From JAAYWY01 sp050945275 (GTDB taxonomy: Bacteria; Bacillota; DTU030; DUMP01): 8,738 nt of DNA. A model generated the notes under the pieces. The model saw only the letters and a list, made by a program, of their open reading frames with translations. It was not told the DNA's origin and did not search any database. A program made the position numbers and the translations under genes. The DNA lies in assembly GCA_050945275.1 (NCBI GenBank), contig JBMNSQ010000075.1:1-8738 (forward strand), read 5' to 3'. Below are positions 1 to 7,255 of the stretch, piece by piece. How positions within the stretch are numbered: position 1 is the stretch's first letter; each line of letters starts with the position of its first letter.

Positions 1-39
1 CAATAGTTTATGTACAGTGGGTTATAGCCAATTTACTTA

Positions 40-77
40 GGTGTAGTGGCGAGGGAGTTTTGCCTCGCTACTACACC
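40..77. repeat. Long inverted repeat (hairpin) upstream of secG
   Basis: Arms 40-54 and 63-77 pair over 15 bases with a single G-U and an 8-base loop. No T-run follows on either strand, so it is not a canonical intrinsic terminator. It lies about 85 bases upstream of the predicted secG promoter, so it is not in the transcript started there. It may mark the 3' end of a gene lying to the left of the window, but that gene is not visible. The rest of 1-160 shows no coding region that I can support. Confidence 0.6.
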
Positions 78-162
78 ATGACTAATGTTTGCACCTATTT
101 GAGAGACAGCTTTTCTTAGCTTTCACCCGACGAAAGTCCAGGGCGGTAACGCCTGAGAAGCG

Positions 163-191
163 TTGCTATTTGAGTTTAAGTATGCTAAAAT
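163..191 (+). promoter_or_regulatory. Predicted sigma-A promoter for secG
   Basis: The -35 box is TTGCTA (163-168). A 17-base spacer leads to the -10 box TAAAAT (186-191), preceded by the extended -10 dinucleotide TG (183-184). The expected start of transcription is near 198, giving a leader of about 75 bases before secG. The call rests on sequence match only. Confidence 0.6.
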
Positions 192-273
192 TACAAAGAT
201 ATCAGGTGAACTACCTTGATGCGGTATGGGATAGATAGCCCTATACAAGTAAACGATGGGGGTGGTGAAAAGA

Positions 274-492
274 ATGCTGTACACAGTCTTATTGGTTCTC
301 TTTATTGCTGCTTGCCTTAGTCTTATTTTGTTGGTTCTTTTACAGACAGGAAAGAGCACCGGCCTTTCCATTGGCGGTGGAGCGGAGTCGTTCTCGAGCA
401 AAAAAAAGGGCCTGAATGAAAAGTTGGGGGTTTGGACCAAGTATGCGGCGGCAGCCTTCATGGTTTTGGCACTGCTTCTTACGGTCTTCTAG
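274..492 (+). CDS. secG: Preprotein translocase subunit SecG
   Basis: SecG is the small accessory subunit of the SecYEG channel in the cytoplasmic membrane and stimulates SecA-driven protein export. The 72-residue product has the expected two-helix layout: a hydrophobic segment at about 2-24, a polar loop with the family signature LLQTGKSTGLS..GGGAE (about 22-38) and a lysine-rich stretch, then a second hydrophobic segment at about 56-72. An in-frame ATG at 256 would add six residues but has no ribosome binding site. The G-rich GGGGGTGG (258-265) sits at proper distance from the ATG at 274, so I chose 274. The length is normal for the family. It has its own predicted promoter at 163-191 and is followed by a terminator-like hairpin before hppA. 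Identification is secure; the start is probable. Confidence 0.93.
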   Translation: MLYTVLLVLFIAACLSLILLVLLQTGKSTGLSIGGGAESFSSKKKGLNEKLGVWTKYAAAAFMVLALLLTVF

Positions 493-501
493 CTGAGGCG
501 G

Positions 502-530
502 GCACTTACCACGAAGGTAGGTGCTTTTTA
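502..530 (+). terminator. Intrinsic terminator or attenuator between secG and hppA
   Basis: Arms GCACTTACC (502-510) and GGTAGGTGC (516-524) form a 9-bp stem with one G-U and a 5-base loop, followed by TTTTTATT. It ends only 28 bases before the hppA start and no convincing promoter fits in between. hppA must therefore be reached by read-through, or by a promoter inside secG that I cannot see. Confidence 0.72.
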
Positions 531-557
531 TTCTTAAGGAGGAGGGGTAGATAAAAG

Positions 558-2522
558 ATGGAATTATTAACGGTTCTGGCTCCGTTGGCGGGGCTGCTAG
601 CGTTGGCGTTTGCACTTTATTTTTCTGGTCGAGTGGGTAAGGCTGAACCTGGTACACCCAAGATGAGAGAGATAGCCGATGCCATCCATGAAGGAGCCAT
701 GGCTTTTCTCACTCGTGAGTATCGGGTATTGGCAGCTTTTGTGGTGGTCTTGTTTGTCGTATTGACTTTTGCTATCGACTTACCAACAGCTATTTGTTTC
801 TTGTTTGGGGCCCTATGTTCGGCCGGAGCCGGTTTTATCGGTATGAGTGTAGCCACTCGGGCCAATGTTCGTACTGCTAATGCGGCCAAACGGGGACAAG
901 GGCCGGCTCTCGACATTGCCTTTTCCGGCGGTGCTGTTATGGGCATGTCGGTGGTGGGTTTGGGCTTACTCGGATTGGGGGTCTTTTACATAATCTTCAA
1001 AGATCCCGACATCGTCAATGGCTTTGGCTTAGGTGCTAGCTCAATCGCCTTGTTTGCTCGGGCAGGAGGTGGCATTTATACCAAAGCCGCTGATGTAGGG
1101 GCGGACTTGGTTGGCAAAGTGGAGGCTGGCATCCCAGAGGACGATCCTAGAAATCCAGCCGTAATTGCTGATAACGTGGGGGACAACGTGGGAGATGTTG
1201 CCGGCATGGGAGCCGACTTGTTTGAATCCTATGTAGGATCTATTATTGCCGCCATGACGATTGGTGTCGTCACTTATGGATTTACCGGAGCGTTGTTACC
1301 GCTTTTGCTGGCGGCAGTAGGGATTGTAGCCAGTGTAATCGCCACCTTTTTTGTCAGGAGCGGTGAGGGTAGTAATGTCCAAGGAGCACTGCGTAACGGT
1401 ACTTTTGGTAGTGCTGCGTTGGTCGCTATCGCCAGTTACTTTCTAACTACAGCCGTTCTTGGAGAAACAGGGCCGTTCTTGGCGGTGTTAGCTGGTTTAG
1501 CCGCCGGTGTTGGTATTGGTCTGGTGTCGGAATACTATACGTCGGCCGATTTCAAACCGACGCAAGGTATTGCTGAAGCTGCACAGACAGGGCCTGGAAC
1601 TACTATTATCGCTGGTTTAGCGGTGGGTATGGCTAGTACCGGTTGGCCGATTGTCATGATTGCGGCGGCCATTTATGTGGCCAACAACTTTGCCGGTCTG
1701 TATGGTATTGCCTTAGCTGGTGTTGGCATGCTCTCTACTACTGGTATGACCGTATCGGTGGACGCTTATGGTCCAATTGCCGATAATGCTGGTGGAATAG
1801 CCGAAATGTCAGAACTAGATCCCCATGTGCGCGAGATTACTGATGCTTTAGATGCTGTAGGCAATACTACAGCCGCTATTGGTAAGGGTTTTGCCATTGG
1901 ATCAGCGGCACTTACTGCCTTGGGTTTATTTGCTGCTTATGCTACCGCGGTGGGGCTGCAAGAAACCGGACTTAGCATTTTAGATGCGCGAGTGACAGTA
2001 GGTCTGTTTGTTGGAGGCGTTCTTCCTTATCTCTTTTCGTCTATGACTATGCAGGCAGTTGGTCGCGCTGCTTTTCATATGATCGAAGAAGTCAGGCGGC
2101 AGTTTAAAGAGATTCCTGGTATAATGGAAGGCAAAGCTCGTCCTGATTATGCTCGCTGTGTTGATATTAGTACGGCGGCCGCCCTAAGGGAAATGATCAT
2201 CCCTGGTCTTATGGCGGTGGTTGTTCCCTTAGCTATCGGGCTGGTGCTGGGCAAAGAGGCCTTAGGTGGGCTTTTGGCGGGAGCATTGGTCACAGGAGTA
2301 TTGGTGGCTATCCAAATGGCCAACTCCGGCGGAGCCTGGGATAATGCTAAGAAATATATCGAGAGTGGTAACTTCGGTGGCAAGGGCACACCGGCTCATG
2401 CCGCTGCTGTGGTGGGTGATACGGTAGGTGACCCCTTTAAGGACACATCAGGGCCATCGATAAATATTTTGATCAAGCTTATGACCATTGTGGCCTTGGT
2501 ATTTGCTCCTTTGTTTAGCTAG
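558..2522 (+). CDS. hppA: Membrane-bound K+-dependent ion-translocating pyrophosphatase
   Basis: This 654-residue integral membrane enzyme hydrolyses pyrophosphate at the cytoplasmic face and pumps H+ and/or Na+ outward. About 16 hydrophobic segments span the protein, which is a normal length. Visible signatures are DVGADLVGKVEAGIPEDDPR (179-198), the acidic Mg-PPi site DNVGDNVGDVAG (205-216), EYYTS (325-329) and GDTVGDPFKDTSGPS (620-634). The K+-dependence position after GNTT (435-438) is Ala439, with Gly442 three residues on. K+-independent members have Lys there, so K+ dependence is expected. Glu223 in ADLFESYVGS is at the gate position typical of Na+-pumping members and some H+-pumping ones, so ion choice is not settled. 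AAGGAGG and GGAGGGG (536-547) precede the ATG. The gene may be transcribed with secG by read-through past the hairpin at 502-530. Confidence 0.96.
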   Translation: MELLTVLAPLAGLLALAFALYFSGRVGKAEPGTPKMREIADAIHEGAMAFLTREYRVLAAFVVVLFVVLTFAIDLPTAICFLFGALCSAGAGFIGMSVATRANVRTANAAKRGQGPALDIAFSGGAVMGMSVVGLGLLGLGVFYIIFKDPDIVNGFGLGASSIALFARAGGGIYTKAADVGADLVGKVEAGIPEDDPRNPAVIADNVGDNVGDVAGMGADLFESYVGSIIAAMTIGVVTYGFTGALLPLLLAAVGIVASVIATFFVRSGEGSNVQGALRNGTFGSAALVAIASYFLTTAVLGETGPFLAVLAGLAAGVGIGLVSEYYTSADFKPTQGIAEAAQTGPGTTIIAGLAVGMASTGWPIVMIAAAIYVANNFAGLYGIALAGVGMLSTTGMTVSVDAYGPIADNAGGIAEMSELDPHVREITDALDAVGNTTAAIGKGFAIGSAALTALGLFAAYATAVGLQETGLSILDARVTVGLFVGGVLPYLFSSMTMQAVGRAAFHMIEEVRRQFKEIPGIMEGKARPDYARCVDISTAAALREMIIPGLMAVVVPLAIGLVLGKEALGGLLAGALVTGVLVAIQMANSGGAWDNAKKYIESGNFGGKGTPAHAAAVVGDTVGDPFKDTSGPSINILIKLMTIVALVFAPLFS

Positions 2523-2588
2523 AATTACGTATTTGAGGTTACAGTTTGCAAAAGGGTAGCCGTTTCTCTTTCCTGGCGAGGACATAAA

Positions 2589-2606
2589 ATGAATAAATTT
2601 TAACAA
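2589..2606. promoter_or_regulatory. Possible Rex-like redox operator (degenerate)
   Basis: The right half is a perfect TTAACAA (2600-2606). With the 4-base spacing of the clostridial Rex consensus TTGTTAA-N4-TTAACAA, the left half (2589-2595, ATGAATA) matches only 3 of 7 positions. It lies 24 bases upstream of the -35 box of the hydrogenase promoter. Rex is an NADH/NAD+-sensing repressor known to control hydrogenase genes in several anaerobes. The AT-rich setting makes a chance match quite possible. Confidence 0.25.
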
Positions 2607-2630
2607 TAAATATCTGCGAACCAAATAGGA

Positions 2631-2660
2631 TTGACGAAAACATAACACAGGTGCTATACT
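2631..2660 (+). promoter_or_regulatory. Strong sigma-A promoter of the hydCBA operon
   Basis: The -35 box TTGACG (2631-2636) is followed by an 18-base spacer and the -10 box TATACT (2655-2660), with an extended -10 TG at 2652-2653. The AT-rich tract just upstream could act as an UP element. The expected transcription start is near 2667. The -10 element lies wholly inside the left arm of the palindrome at 2651-2692. Confidence 0.75.
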
Positions 2661-2692
2661 GGACCTAAGAGAAGGGTGGTCAAGTATAGCAC
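2651..2692. repeat. Palindrome overlapping the hyd promoter: operator and/or hppA terminator
   Basis: GTGCTATACT (2651-2660) is repeated perfectly inverted as AGTATAGCAC (2683-2692). Pairing continues inward after one G-A mismatch with GACC (2662-2665) and GGTC (2678-2681), leaving a 12-base loop. The 10-base arms are 32 bases apart centre to centre, about three helical turns. As RNA read through from hppA it would be a hairpin followed by TATTTCTTT, which could terminate hppA. Transcripts started near 2667 begin in the loop and cannot form it. As DNA it is well placed for a repressor. Confidence 0.65.
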
Positions 2693-2853
2693 TATTTCTT
2701 TGCACAAACGGCACTTTGGCAAGGGAAAGCTAATTATCAATATTCCGAACTTGAGCGTCAAGAACGACAGGGGGTGCAACTGCCTACACATTGTCAAGAA
2801 GATAGCAAACCGTGTGATGAAGCAATAACGAAATCGAAACGGAGGGGTTGCCC

Positions 2854-3360
2854 GTGGCCAATGTTGAATTAAGCAGTGGTCGTCGCTTTGCAGCTGTAAA
2901 CGAGATCCTGGAGCGGCATGAGCGCCGACCGGAACGCTTGGTGGCTGTACTGCAGGAGGTACAAACAATTTATCGTTATTTACCGGAAGAAGTACTACAG
3001 TATGTAGCAACGGGACTGGGTCTATCTCCTGCTAGGGTTTTTGGAGTAGCTACCTTTTACGAAAACTTTTCCCTAAAGCCAAAAGGGAAGTACGTGATAA
3101 GATGCTGCGACGGTACGGCTTGTCACGTACACAGCTCGGATGCCATATTAAAGGCGGTCCGTGAGCGGCTAGGATTAAAAGACGGAGAAACAACTACCGC
3201 TGATCTGATGTTTACCTTTGAGACGGTAGCTTGTTTGGGAGCTTGTGCGTTGGCCCCGGTGGTAACCATTAATGGTGATGTGTATGGGGAGACTACGCCA
3301 GAGAAAATTGTGGCTATCATTGATGAATTGGCAGGGGGGAAAGAGCATGATGAAGATTAA
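2854..3360 (+). CDS. hydC: NADH-dependent [FeFe] hydrogenase subunit C (NuoE-like [2Fe-2S] protein)
   Basis: This small cytoplasmic electron-transfer subunit of the HydABC complex is homologous to NuoE/HndA. The 168-residue product has an N-terminal helical part (about 10-65, including LPEEVLQYVATGLGLSPARVF), then a thioredoxin-like ferredoxin fold. That fold binds a [2Fe-2S] cluster through C85-x4-C90 and C127-x3-C131, in CDGTAC and CLGAC. The start chosen is GTG at 2854, six bases after GGAGGGG (2841-2847). A TTG at 2848 is in frame but abuts that site, so it is less likely. It is the first gene of the operon driven by the promoter at 2631-2660, behind a leader of about 187 bases. Its last 14 bases overlap hydB, which suggests translational coupling. 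In isolation it could be called a complex I 24-kDa subunit; the neighbours decide for hydrogenase. Confidence 0.93.
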   Translation: MANVELSSGRRFAAVNEILERHERRPERLVAVLQEVQTIYRYLPEEVLQYVATGLGLSPARVFGVATFYENFSLKPKGKYVIRCCDGTACHVHSSDAILKAVRERLGLKDGETTTADLMFTFETVACLGACALAPVVTINGDVYGETTPEKIVAIIDELAGGKEHDED

Positions 3361-5242
3361 TTCTAGCGAGCAGCTTGAACAACTGGCCGCAACTTACCGT
3401 CAGGCTACGGATAAAGTCGGCAAGCGGATCCTGGTGTGTGCCGGTACCGGTTGTGTAGCTAACGGTTCGCTACAGGTTTATGATGCGTTAAAAAAAGCTA
3501 TTGAACAAACCGGTGTAGCAGTAGATTTGAATTTTCTATTGGAAAACGACTCTCCGGACAATGCAACACAACTGGATAAAAGCGGTTGCCGCGGGTTTTG
3601 TCAAATGGGCCCCTTGGTTCTAATTGAACCGCAGGACTTTATGTATGTACATGTACGCCCGGAAGATGCAGAGGAGATTATACAAAAAACTATTATCGAT
3701 GGCCAGTGTGTAGAGCGCTTGACGTACACTATTCCCGGAAGCGAAAAACATTTTCTTAGGGAAGAAGATATCCCCTTTTATCAAAAGCAACATCGCCAAA
3801 CATTAAGTGGATGCGGGCACATAAATCCGGAAGATATTCGCGAGTACATCGCCATCGGCGGTTATAAAGGTTTAGCTCGGGCTTTAACAGAGTTTAAGCC
3901 TGAAGAGGTAGTGGAAGAAGTACTGGCTTCTGGTCTTAGAGGACTTGGAGGAGCGGGTTTTCCGGCCGGTAGGAAGTGGCAAGCGGTGCGACAGGCAGAG
4001 GGCGAACCTAAATATGTAGTCTGTAACGGTGACGAGGGCGATCCTGGTGCTTTTATGGACCGCAGTATTATGGAAGGCGATCCTCACAAAGTTCTGGAAG
4101 GGATGATCATCGCCGGTTATGCTGTTGGGGCAGCTGAGGGTTATATTTACGTGCGGGCCGAGTATCCGTTGGCCGTGGACAGGCTAACGAAGGCGATTAA
4201 GGAAGCGGAGAAATACGGCCTGCTGGGTGATGATATCTTAGGTTCCGGTTTTTCCTATCGCCTACACATCAGTCAAGGTGCGGGCGCTTTTGTCTGTGGA
4301 GAATCCTCAGCTTTAGTAGCTTCGATTGAAGGTAAGCGCGGCATGCCTGTTCCACGGCCGCCACGGCTAGCCCAAAGAGGGTTGTTTGGTCGTCCCACCC
4401 TGCTGAACAACGTGGAAACCTTTGCTAACGTGCCCTTCATATTGCGCGAAGGTGCCGAGGCTTTTACGGCTTTGGGTACACAAACCAGTCATGGCACCAA
4501 GGCCTTTGCTCTTACCGGTAACGTGAAGAACACTGGTCTCATTGAGGTGCCTATGGGAACAAAGCTGAGTGAAATAATCTTTGATATCGGCGGTGGTATT
4601 AAAGAAAACCGAAAATTTAAGGCAGTCCAAATCGGTGGTCCGTCCGGTGCATGCCTTACCAAAGAGCACTTAGATCTTTCGCTTGATTTTGATTCGCTCA
4701 AACAGGCTGGAGCCATGATGGGTTCCGGTGGTTTAGTAGTGATGGATGAGCGTACTTGTATGGTTGAGGTGGCTAGGTTCTTTATGGACTTTACTCAACG
4801 AGAATCATGCGGTAAATGCATCCCGTGTCGTGAAGGTACCAGCCGTATGCTAGAAATTTTAGAGCGCATTGTGGACGGTAAAGGAACCGAAGAAGATCTT
4901 GACATGCTAGAAGAAATCGCTTACATGGTACACGACATGTCACTTTGTGGCTTAGGGCAAACGGCAGCTAATCCGGTGCTGTCCACGCTGAAACACTTCC
5001 GCGATGAGTACTTGGCTCATGTGCGTGACAAAAGGTGCCCGGCAGGTGTTTGCCAGGCTCTTAAGCGGTTTGAAATTGATGCGGAAAAATGTCGCGGTTG
5101 CAGCCGCTGCGCTAGGAACTGTCCGGTAAACGCAATTAGCGGTGAAATCAAACATCCGTATACGATAGACCAGGACAAATGTATCCGCTGTGGAGCTTGT
5201 GTTTCAAAGTGTGCTTTCAACGCAATCCAGGAGGTGAGCTGA
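3347..5242 (+). CDS. hydB: NADH-dependent [FeFe] hydrogenase subunit B (NuoF-like flavoprotein)
   Basis: This is the flavin- and NAD(H)-binding subunit of the HydABC hydrogenase. In family members it oxidises or reduces NAD(H) at FMN and is the likely site of electron bifurcation. Order in 631 residues: an N-terminal thioredoxin-like [2Fe-2S] domain (C31, C36, C81, C85); the NuoF-type FMN/NAD core with GLRGLGGAGFPAGRKW (196-211), CNGDEGDPGAFMDRS (226-240) and GAGAFVCGE (311-319); an SLBB-like segment (about 388-418); the NuoF [4Fe-4S] site C488-x2-C491-x2-C494 with C534; and a C-terminal two-cluster ferredoxin (C582, C585, C588, C592 and C612, C615, C618, C622). This matches Thermotoga HydB in architecture and length. 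The frame extends 25 codons upstream, but GGGGGGA (3334-3340) favours ATG 3347. It overlaps hydC by 14 bases and ends one base before hydA. Confidence 0.95.
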   Translation: MMKINSSEQLEQLAATYRQATDKVGKRILVCAGTGCVANGSLQVYDALKKAIEQTGVAVDLNFLLENDSPDNATQLDKSGCRGFCQMGPLVLIEPQDFMYVHVRPEDAEEIIQKTIIDGQCVERLTYTIPGSEKHFLREEDIPFYQKQHRQTLSGCGHINPEDIREYIAIGGYKGLARALTEFKPEEVVEEVLASGLRGLGGAGFPAGRKWQAVRQAEGEPKYVVCNGDEGDPGAFMDRSIMEGDPHKVLEGMIIAGYAVGAAEGYIYVRAEYPLAVDRLTKAIKEAEKYGLLGDDILGSGFSYRLHISQGAGAFVCGESSALVASIEGKRGMPVPRPPRLAQRGLFGRPTLLNNVETFANVPFILREGAEAFTALGTQTSHGTKAFALTGNVKNTGLIEVPMGTKLSEIIFDIGGGIKENRKFKAVQIGGPSGACLTKEHLDLSLDFDSLKQAGAMMGSGGLVVMDERTCMVEVARFFMDFTQRESCGKCIPCREGTSRMLEILERIVDGKGTEEDLDMLEEIAYMVHDMSLCGLGQTAANPVLSTLKHFRDEYLAHVRDKRCPAGVCQALKRFEIDAEKCRGCSRCARNCPVNAISGEIKHPYTIDQDKCIRCGACVSKCAFNAIQEVS

Positions 5243-5243
5243 C

Positions 5244-7244
5244 ATGGCGACAATGTTAGTTGATGGTCGTCCGGTAGAATTAAATGGTGAGAAGAACCTA
5301 CTGGAGGTTATTCGTAAAGCTGGGGTCGATCTACCTACCTTTTGTTACCACTCGGAGTTGTCGGTTTACGGAGCTTGCCGCATGTGTATGGTAGAGAATG
5401 ACAAAGGACGGTTGCTCGCAGCCTGTGTCCAGCCTCCGGCTGACGGAATGGAGATATACACCAACACAGAGCGGCTACTCAGGCACCGCCGGCTAATCTT
5501 AGAGTTGCTGCTCGCTAACCATAACCGTGATTGTACAACCTGTGACAAGAACAACAGCTGTCGTCTGCAAGAATTAGCCTTCCGACTGGGAGTGCGCGAT
5601 GTTCGCTTCACGCAAAAGAAAACAGCAGGATTGGTGGATGTTGGTCCTGCTTTAGTCCATGACCCGTCAAAATGCATTCTCTGCGGTGACTGTGTCCGCA
5701 TGTGTGACGAGATACAAGAAGTGGGTGTCCTAGGGTTCGCCCACCGAGGCAGTCAAATGACAGTGGTACCGGCGTTTGGCAAGAAAATGAGCGAAGTGGC
5801 TTGTGTAAATTGTGGTCAATGTGCCGCTGTCTGCCCGACAGGAGCTTTGACCGTAAAATCAGATGTAGATCGAGTATGGAAAGCCCTGCATGATCCTAAT
5901 AAGAAAGTTGTGGCCCAAGTGGCACCGGCTGTACGGGTAGCCTTCAGTGAGGCTTTTGGGCAAGAACCAGGCACAATTAGCACAGGACAAGTGGTTGCTG
6001 CTCTTAGAAGATTAGGCTTTGATCAGGTGTACGATACATCTTTCACGGCCGATTTGACAGTGCAAGAAGAATACCACGAGTTTGGGGAGCGCCTGCGCAG
6101 CAACAATAATCTTCCCTTGTTTACTTCTTGCTGTCCAGCCTGGGTGAAGTTTGCGGAACAATTTTATCCTGAGTATCTAGATAATATCTCTAGCTGCCGT
6201 TCGCCCCAAGCCATGTTTGGTGCTTTGGCCAAGGCCTATTTGCCACAAGAACTAGAAGTAGAACCAAAGGATTTATATGTGGTTTCTATCATGCCTTGTA
6301 CCGCCAAGAAGTTTGAAGCTCAGCGCCGAGAACTAGGTAGGGATGGTATGCTGGACGTGGATGCCGTGCTAACTACCCAGGAAATGGCCCAAATGGTGCG
6401 GCAAGCTAACTTAGACTTTGATCTTCTGCCGGCAGAAGCCTTTGACTTACCGTTCGGCATGGCTACTGGAGCGGGAGTAATCTTTGGGGCTACCGGTGGA
6501 GTGGCTGAAGCTGTGCTTCGTACGGCGGCCCGGGCGGCTAATGGAAAGACTCCGACCATCGAATTTAAAGCCGTACGCGGCATGAACAATATTAAAGAAG
6601 CTAGCCTTAAGCTAGGCCAACAAGAGGTTAAGGTGGCAGTAGTACACGGTTTATCACAGGCCAAACAGCTAATGGAGGCCATCAAACGAGGTGATTGTAA
6701 TTATCACATCGTAGAGGTTATGGCCTGCCCAGGCGGATGTGTCGGCGGTGGTGGCCAGCCGCTTCCTAACGATAGCGAGCGGCGTCAGATGCGGGCCAAG
6801 GGACTATACAGTATTGACAAGCAGCGAGAATTGCGCTGTTCCGATGACAATCCCATGGTAGAGCGGCTCTATCGTCAGCACCTAGGGCAGCCGGGAAGCG
6901 ACAAGGCAGAAGAACTTCTTCATACCACCTATGCACCGCGGCGGCGGATAAGCGGGGAGGAGGTAGCAGTGGAACCTGTTAAGGAAGCCAAAACTAAGAT
7001 TCGTGTATGCGTTGGCACATCGTGTTATCTAAAAGGCGCTTACGACGTTCTGAAAGAGTTTCAAAAGTCCATTGCTAAATCAGATACCAGCCAGGAATTC
7101 GATTTGGGAGCTACTTTCTGTTTAGAGCATTGTACCGGTGGTCCCAGTGTTCAAATAAACGATGAGTATTTTGGTCAGATGACTCCAGCCAAGGCGAAAG
7201 AATTAGTTGAGAAGAGGGCCAAAGAACACGCGAACAAGCAATAG
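5244..7244 (+). CDS. hydA: [FeFe] hydrogenase catalytic subunit A (HydABC type)
   Basis: This cytoplasmic subunit catalyses 2H+ + 2e- <=> H2 at the H-cluster. Order in 666 residues: plant-type [2Fe-2S] domain (C34, C45, C48, C61); His/Cys-ligated [4Fe-4S] site (H93, C97, C100, C106); two-cluster ferredoxin domain (C144, C147, C150, C154; C187, C190, C193, C197); H-domain with L1 TSCCPAW (294-300), L2 MPCTAKKFE (350-358) and L3 MACPGGCVGGGGQP (493-506); small-subunit-like segment (about 510-550); linker; and a C-terminal thioredoxin-like [2Fe-2S] domain (C589, C594, C626, C630). By homology C297, C352, C495 and C499 hold the H-cluster and C296 relays protons, so the active site is intact. Length and extra C-terminal domain match Thermotoga HydA. 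No sensory domain is seen. AGGAGGTGA (5229-5237) precedes the ATG. The maturases HydE, HydF and HydG are not in this window. Confidence 0.97.
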   Translation: MATMLVDGRPVELNGEKNLLEVIRKAGVDLPTFCYHSELSVYGACRMCMVENDKGRLLAACVQPPADGMEIYTNTERLLRHRRLILELLLANHNRDCTTCDKNNSCRLQELAFRLGVRDVRFTQKKTAGLVDVGPALVHDPSKCILCGDCVRMCDEIQEVGVLGFAHRGSQMTVVPAFGKKMSEVACVNCGQCAAVCPTGALTVKSDVDRVWKALHDPNKKVVAQVAPAVRVAFSEAFGQEPGTISTGQVVAALRRLGFDQVYDTSFTADLTVQEEYHEFGERLRSNNNLPLFTSCCPAWVKFAEQFYPEYLDNISSCRSPQAMFGALAKAYLPQELEVEPKDLYVVSIMPCTAKKFEAQRRELGRDGMLDVDAVLTTQEMAQMVRQANLDFDLLPAEAFDLPFGMATGAGVIFGATGGVAEAVLRTAARAANGKTPTIEFKAVRGMNNIKEASLKLGQQEVKVAVVHGLSQAKQLMEAIKRGDCNYHIVEVMACPGGCVGGGGQPLPNDSERRQMRAKGLYSIDKQRELRCSDDNPMVERLYRQHLGQPGSDKAEELLHTTYAPRRRISGEEVAVEPVKEAKTKIRVCVGTSCYLKGAYDVLKEFQKSIAKSDTSQEFDLGATFCLEHCTGGPSVQINDEYFGQMTPAKAKELVEKRAKEHANKQ

Positions 7245-7255
7245 CACAGGTAAAG

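Larger units (their letters stand above)
2523..2853. other. Intergenic regulatory region between hppA and hydC (331 bases)
   Basis: No coding region here is convincing. From left to right it holds an AT-rich stretch (about 2582-2615) with a TTAACAA half-site at 2600-2606, a strong promoter (2631-2660), a palindrome (2651-2692) and a leader of about 187 bases up to the hydC start. The leader has one short perfect hairpin, CTTGA-GCG-TCAAG (2750-2762), and ends in the ribosome binding site GGAGGGG (2841-2847). I do not recognise a known riboswitch class in it. A GTG-started 32-codon frame (2774-2872) overlaps the hydC start but has no properly spaced ribosome binding site. Confidence 0.6.

Noticed and set aside
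617..946. Minus-strand open frame of 109 codons inside hppA
   Set aside because: It lies opposite a strongly conserved gene, and its Ala/Thr/Pro-rich composition is what the complement of a membrane protein gives.
2774..2872. GTG-started 32-codon frame in the hydC leader as a possible leader peptide
   Set aside because: It lacks a properly spaced ribosome binding site, has no run of regulatory codons, and no attenuator hairpin follows it.
2654..3010. Minus-strand open frame of 118 codons across the hyd promoter and hydC start
   Set aside because: It is antisense to a clear gene and its promoter region, has no recognisable family features and no supported ribosome binding site.
6320..6685. 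Minus-strand open frame of 121 codons inside hydA
   Set aside because: It is a shadow of the hydrogenase H-domain, with no independent signals.
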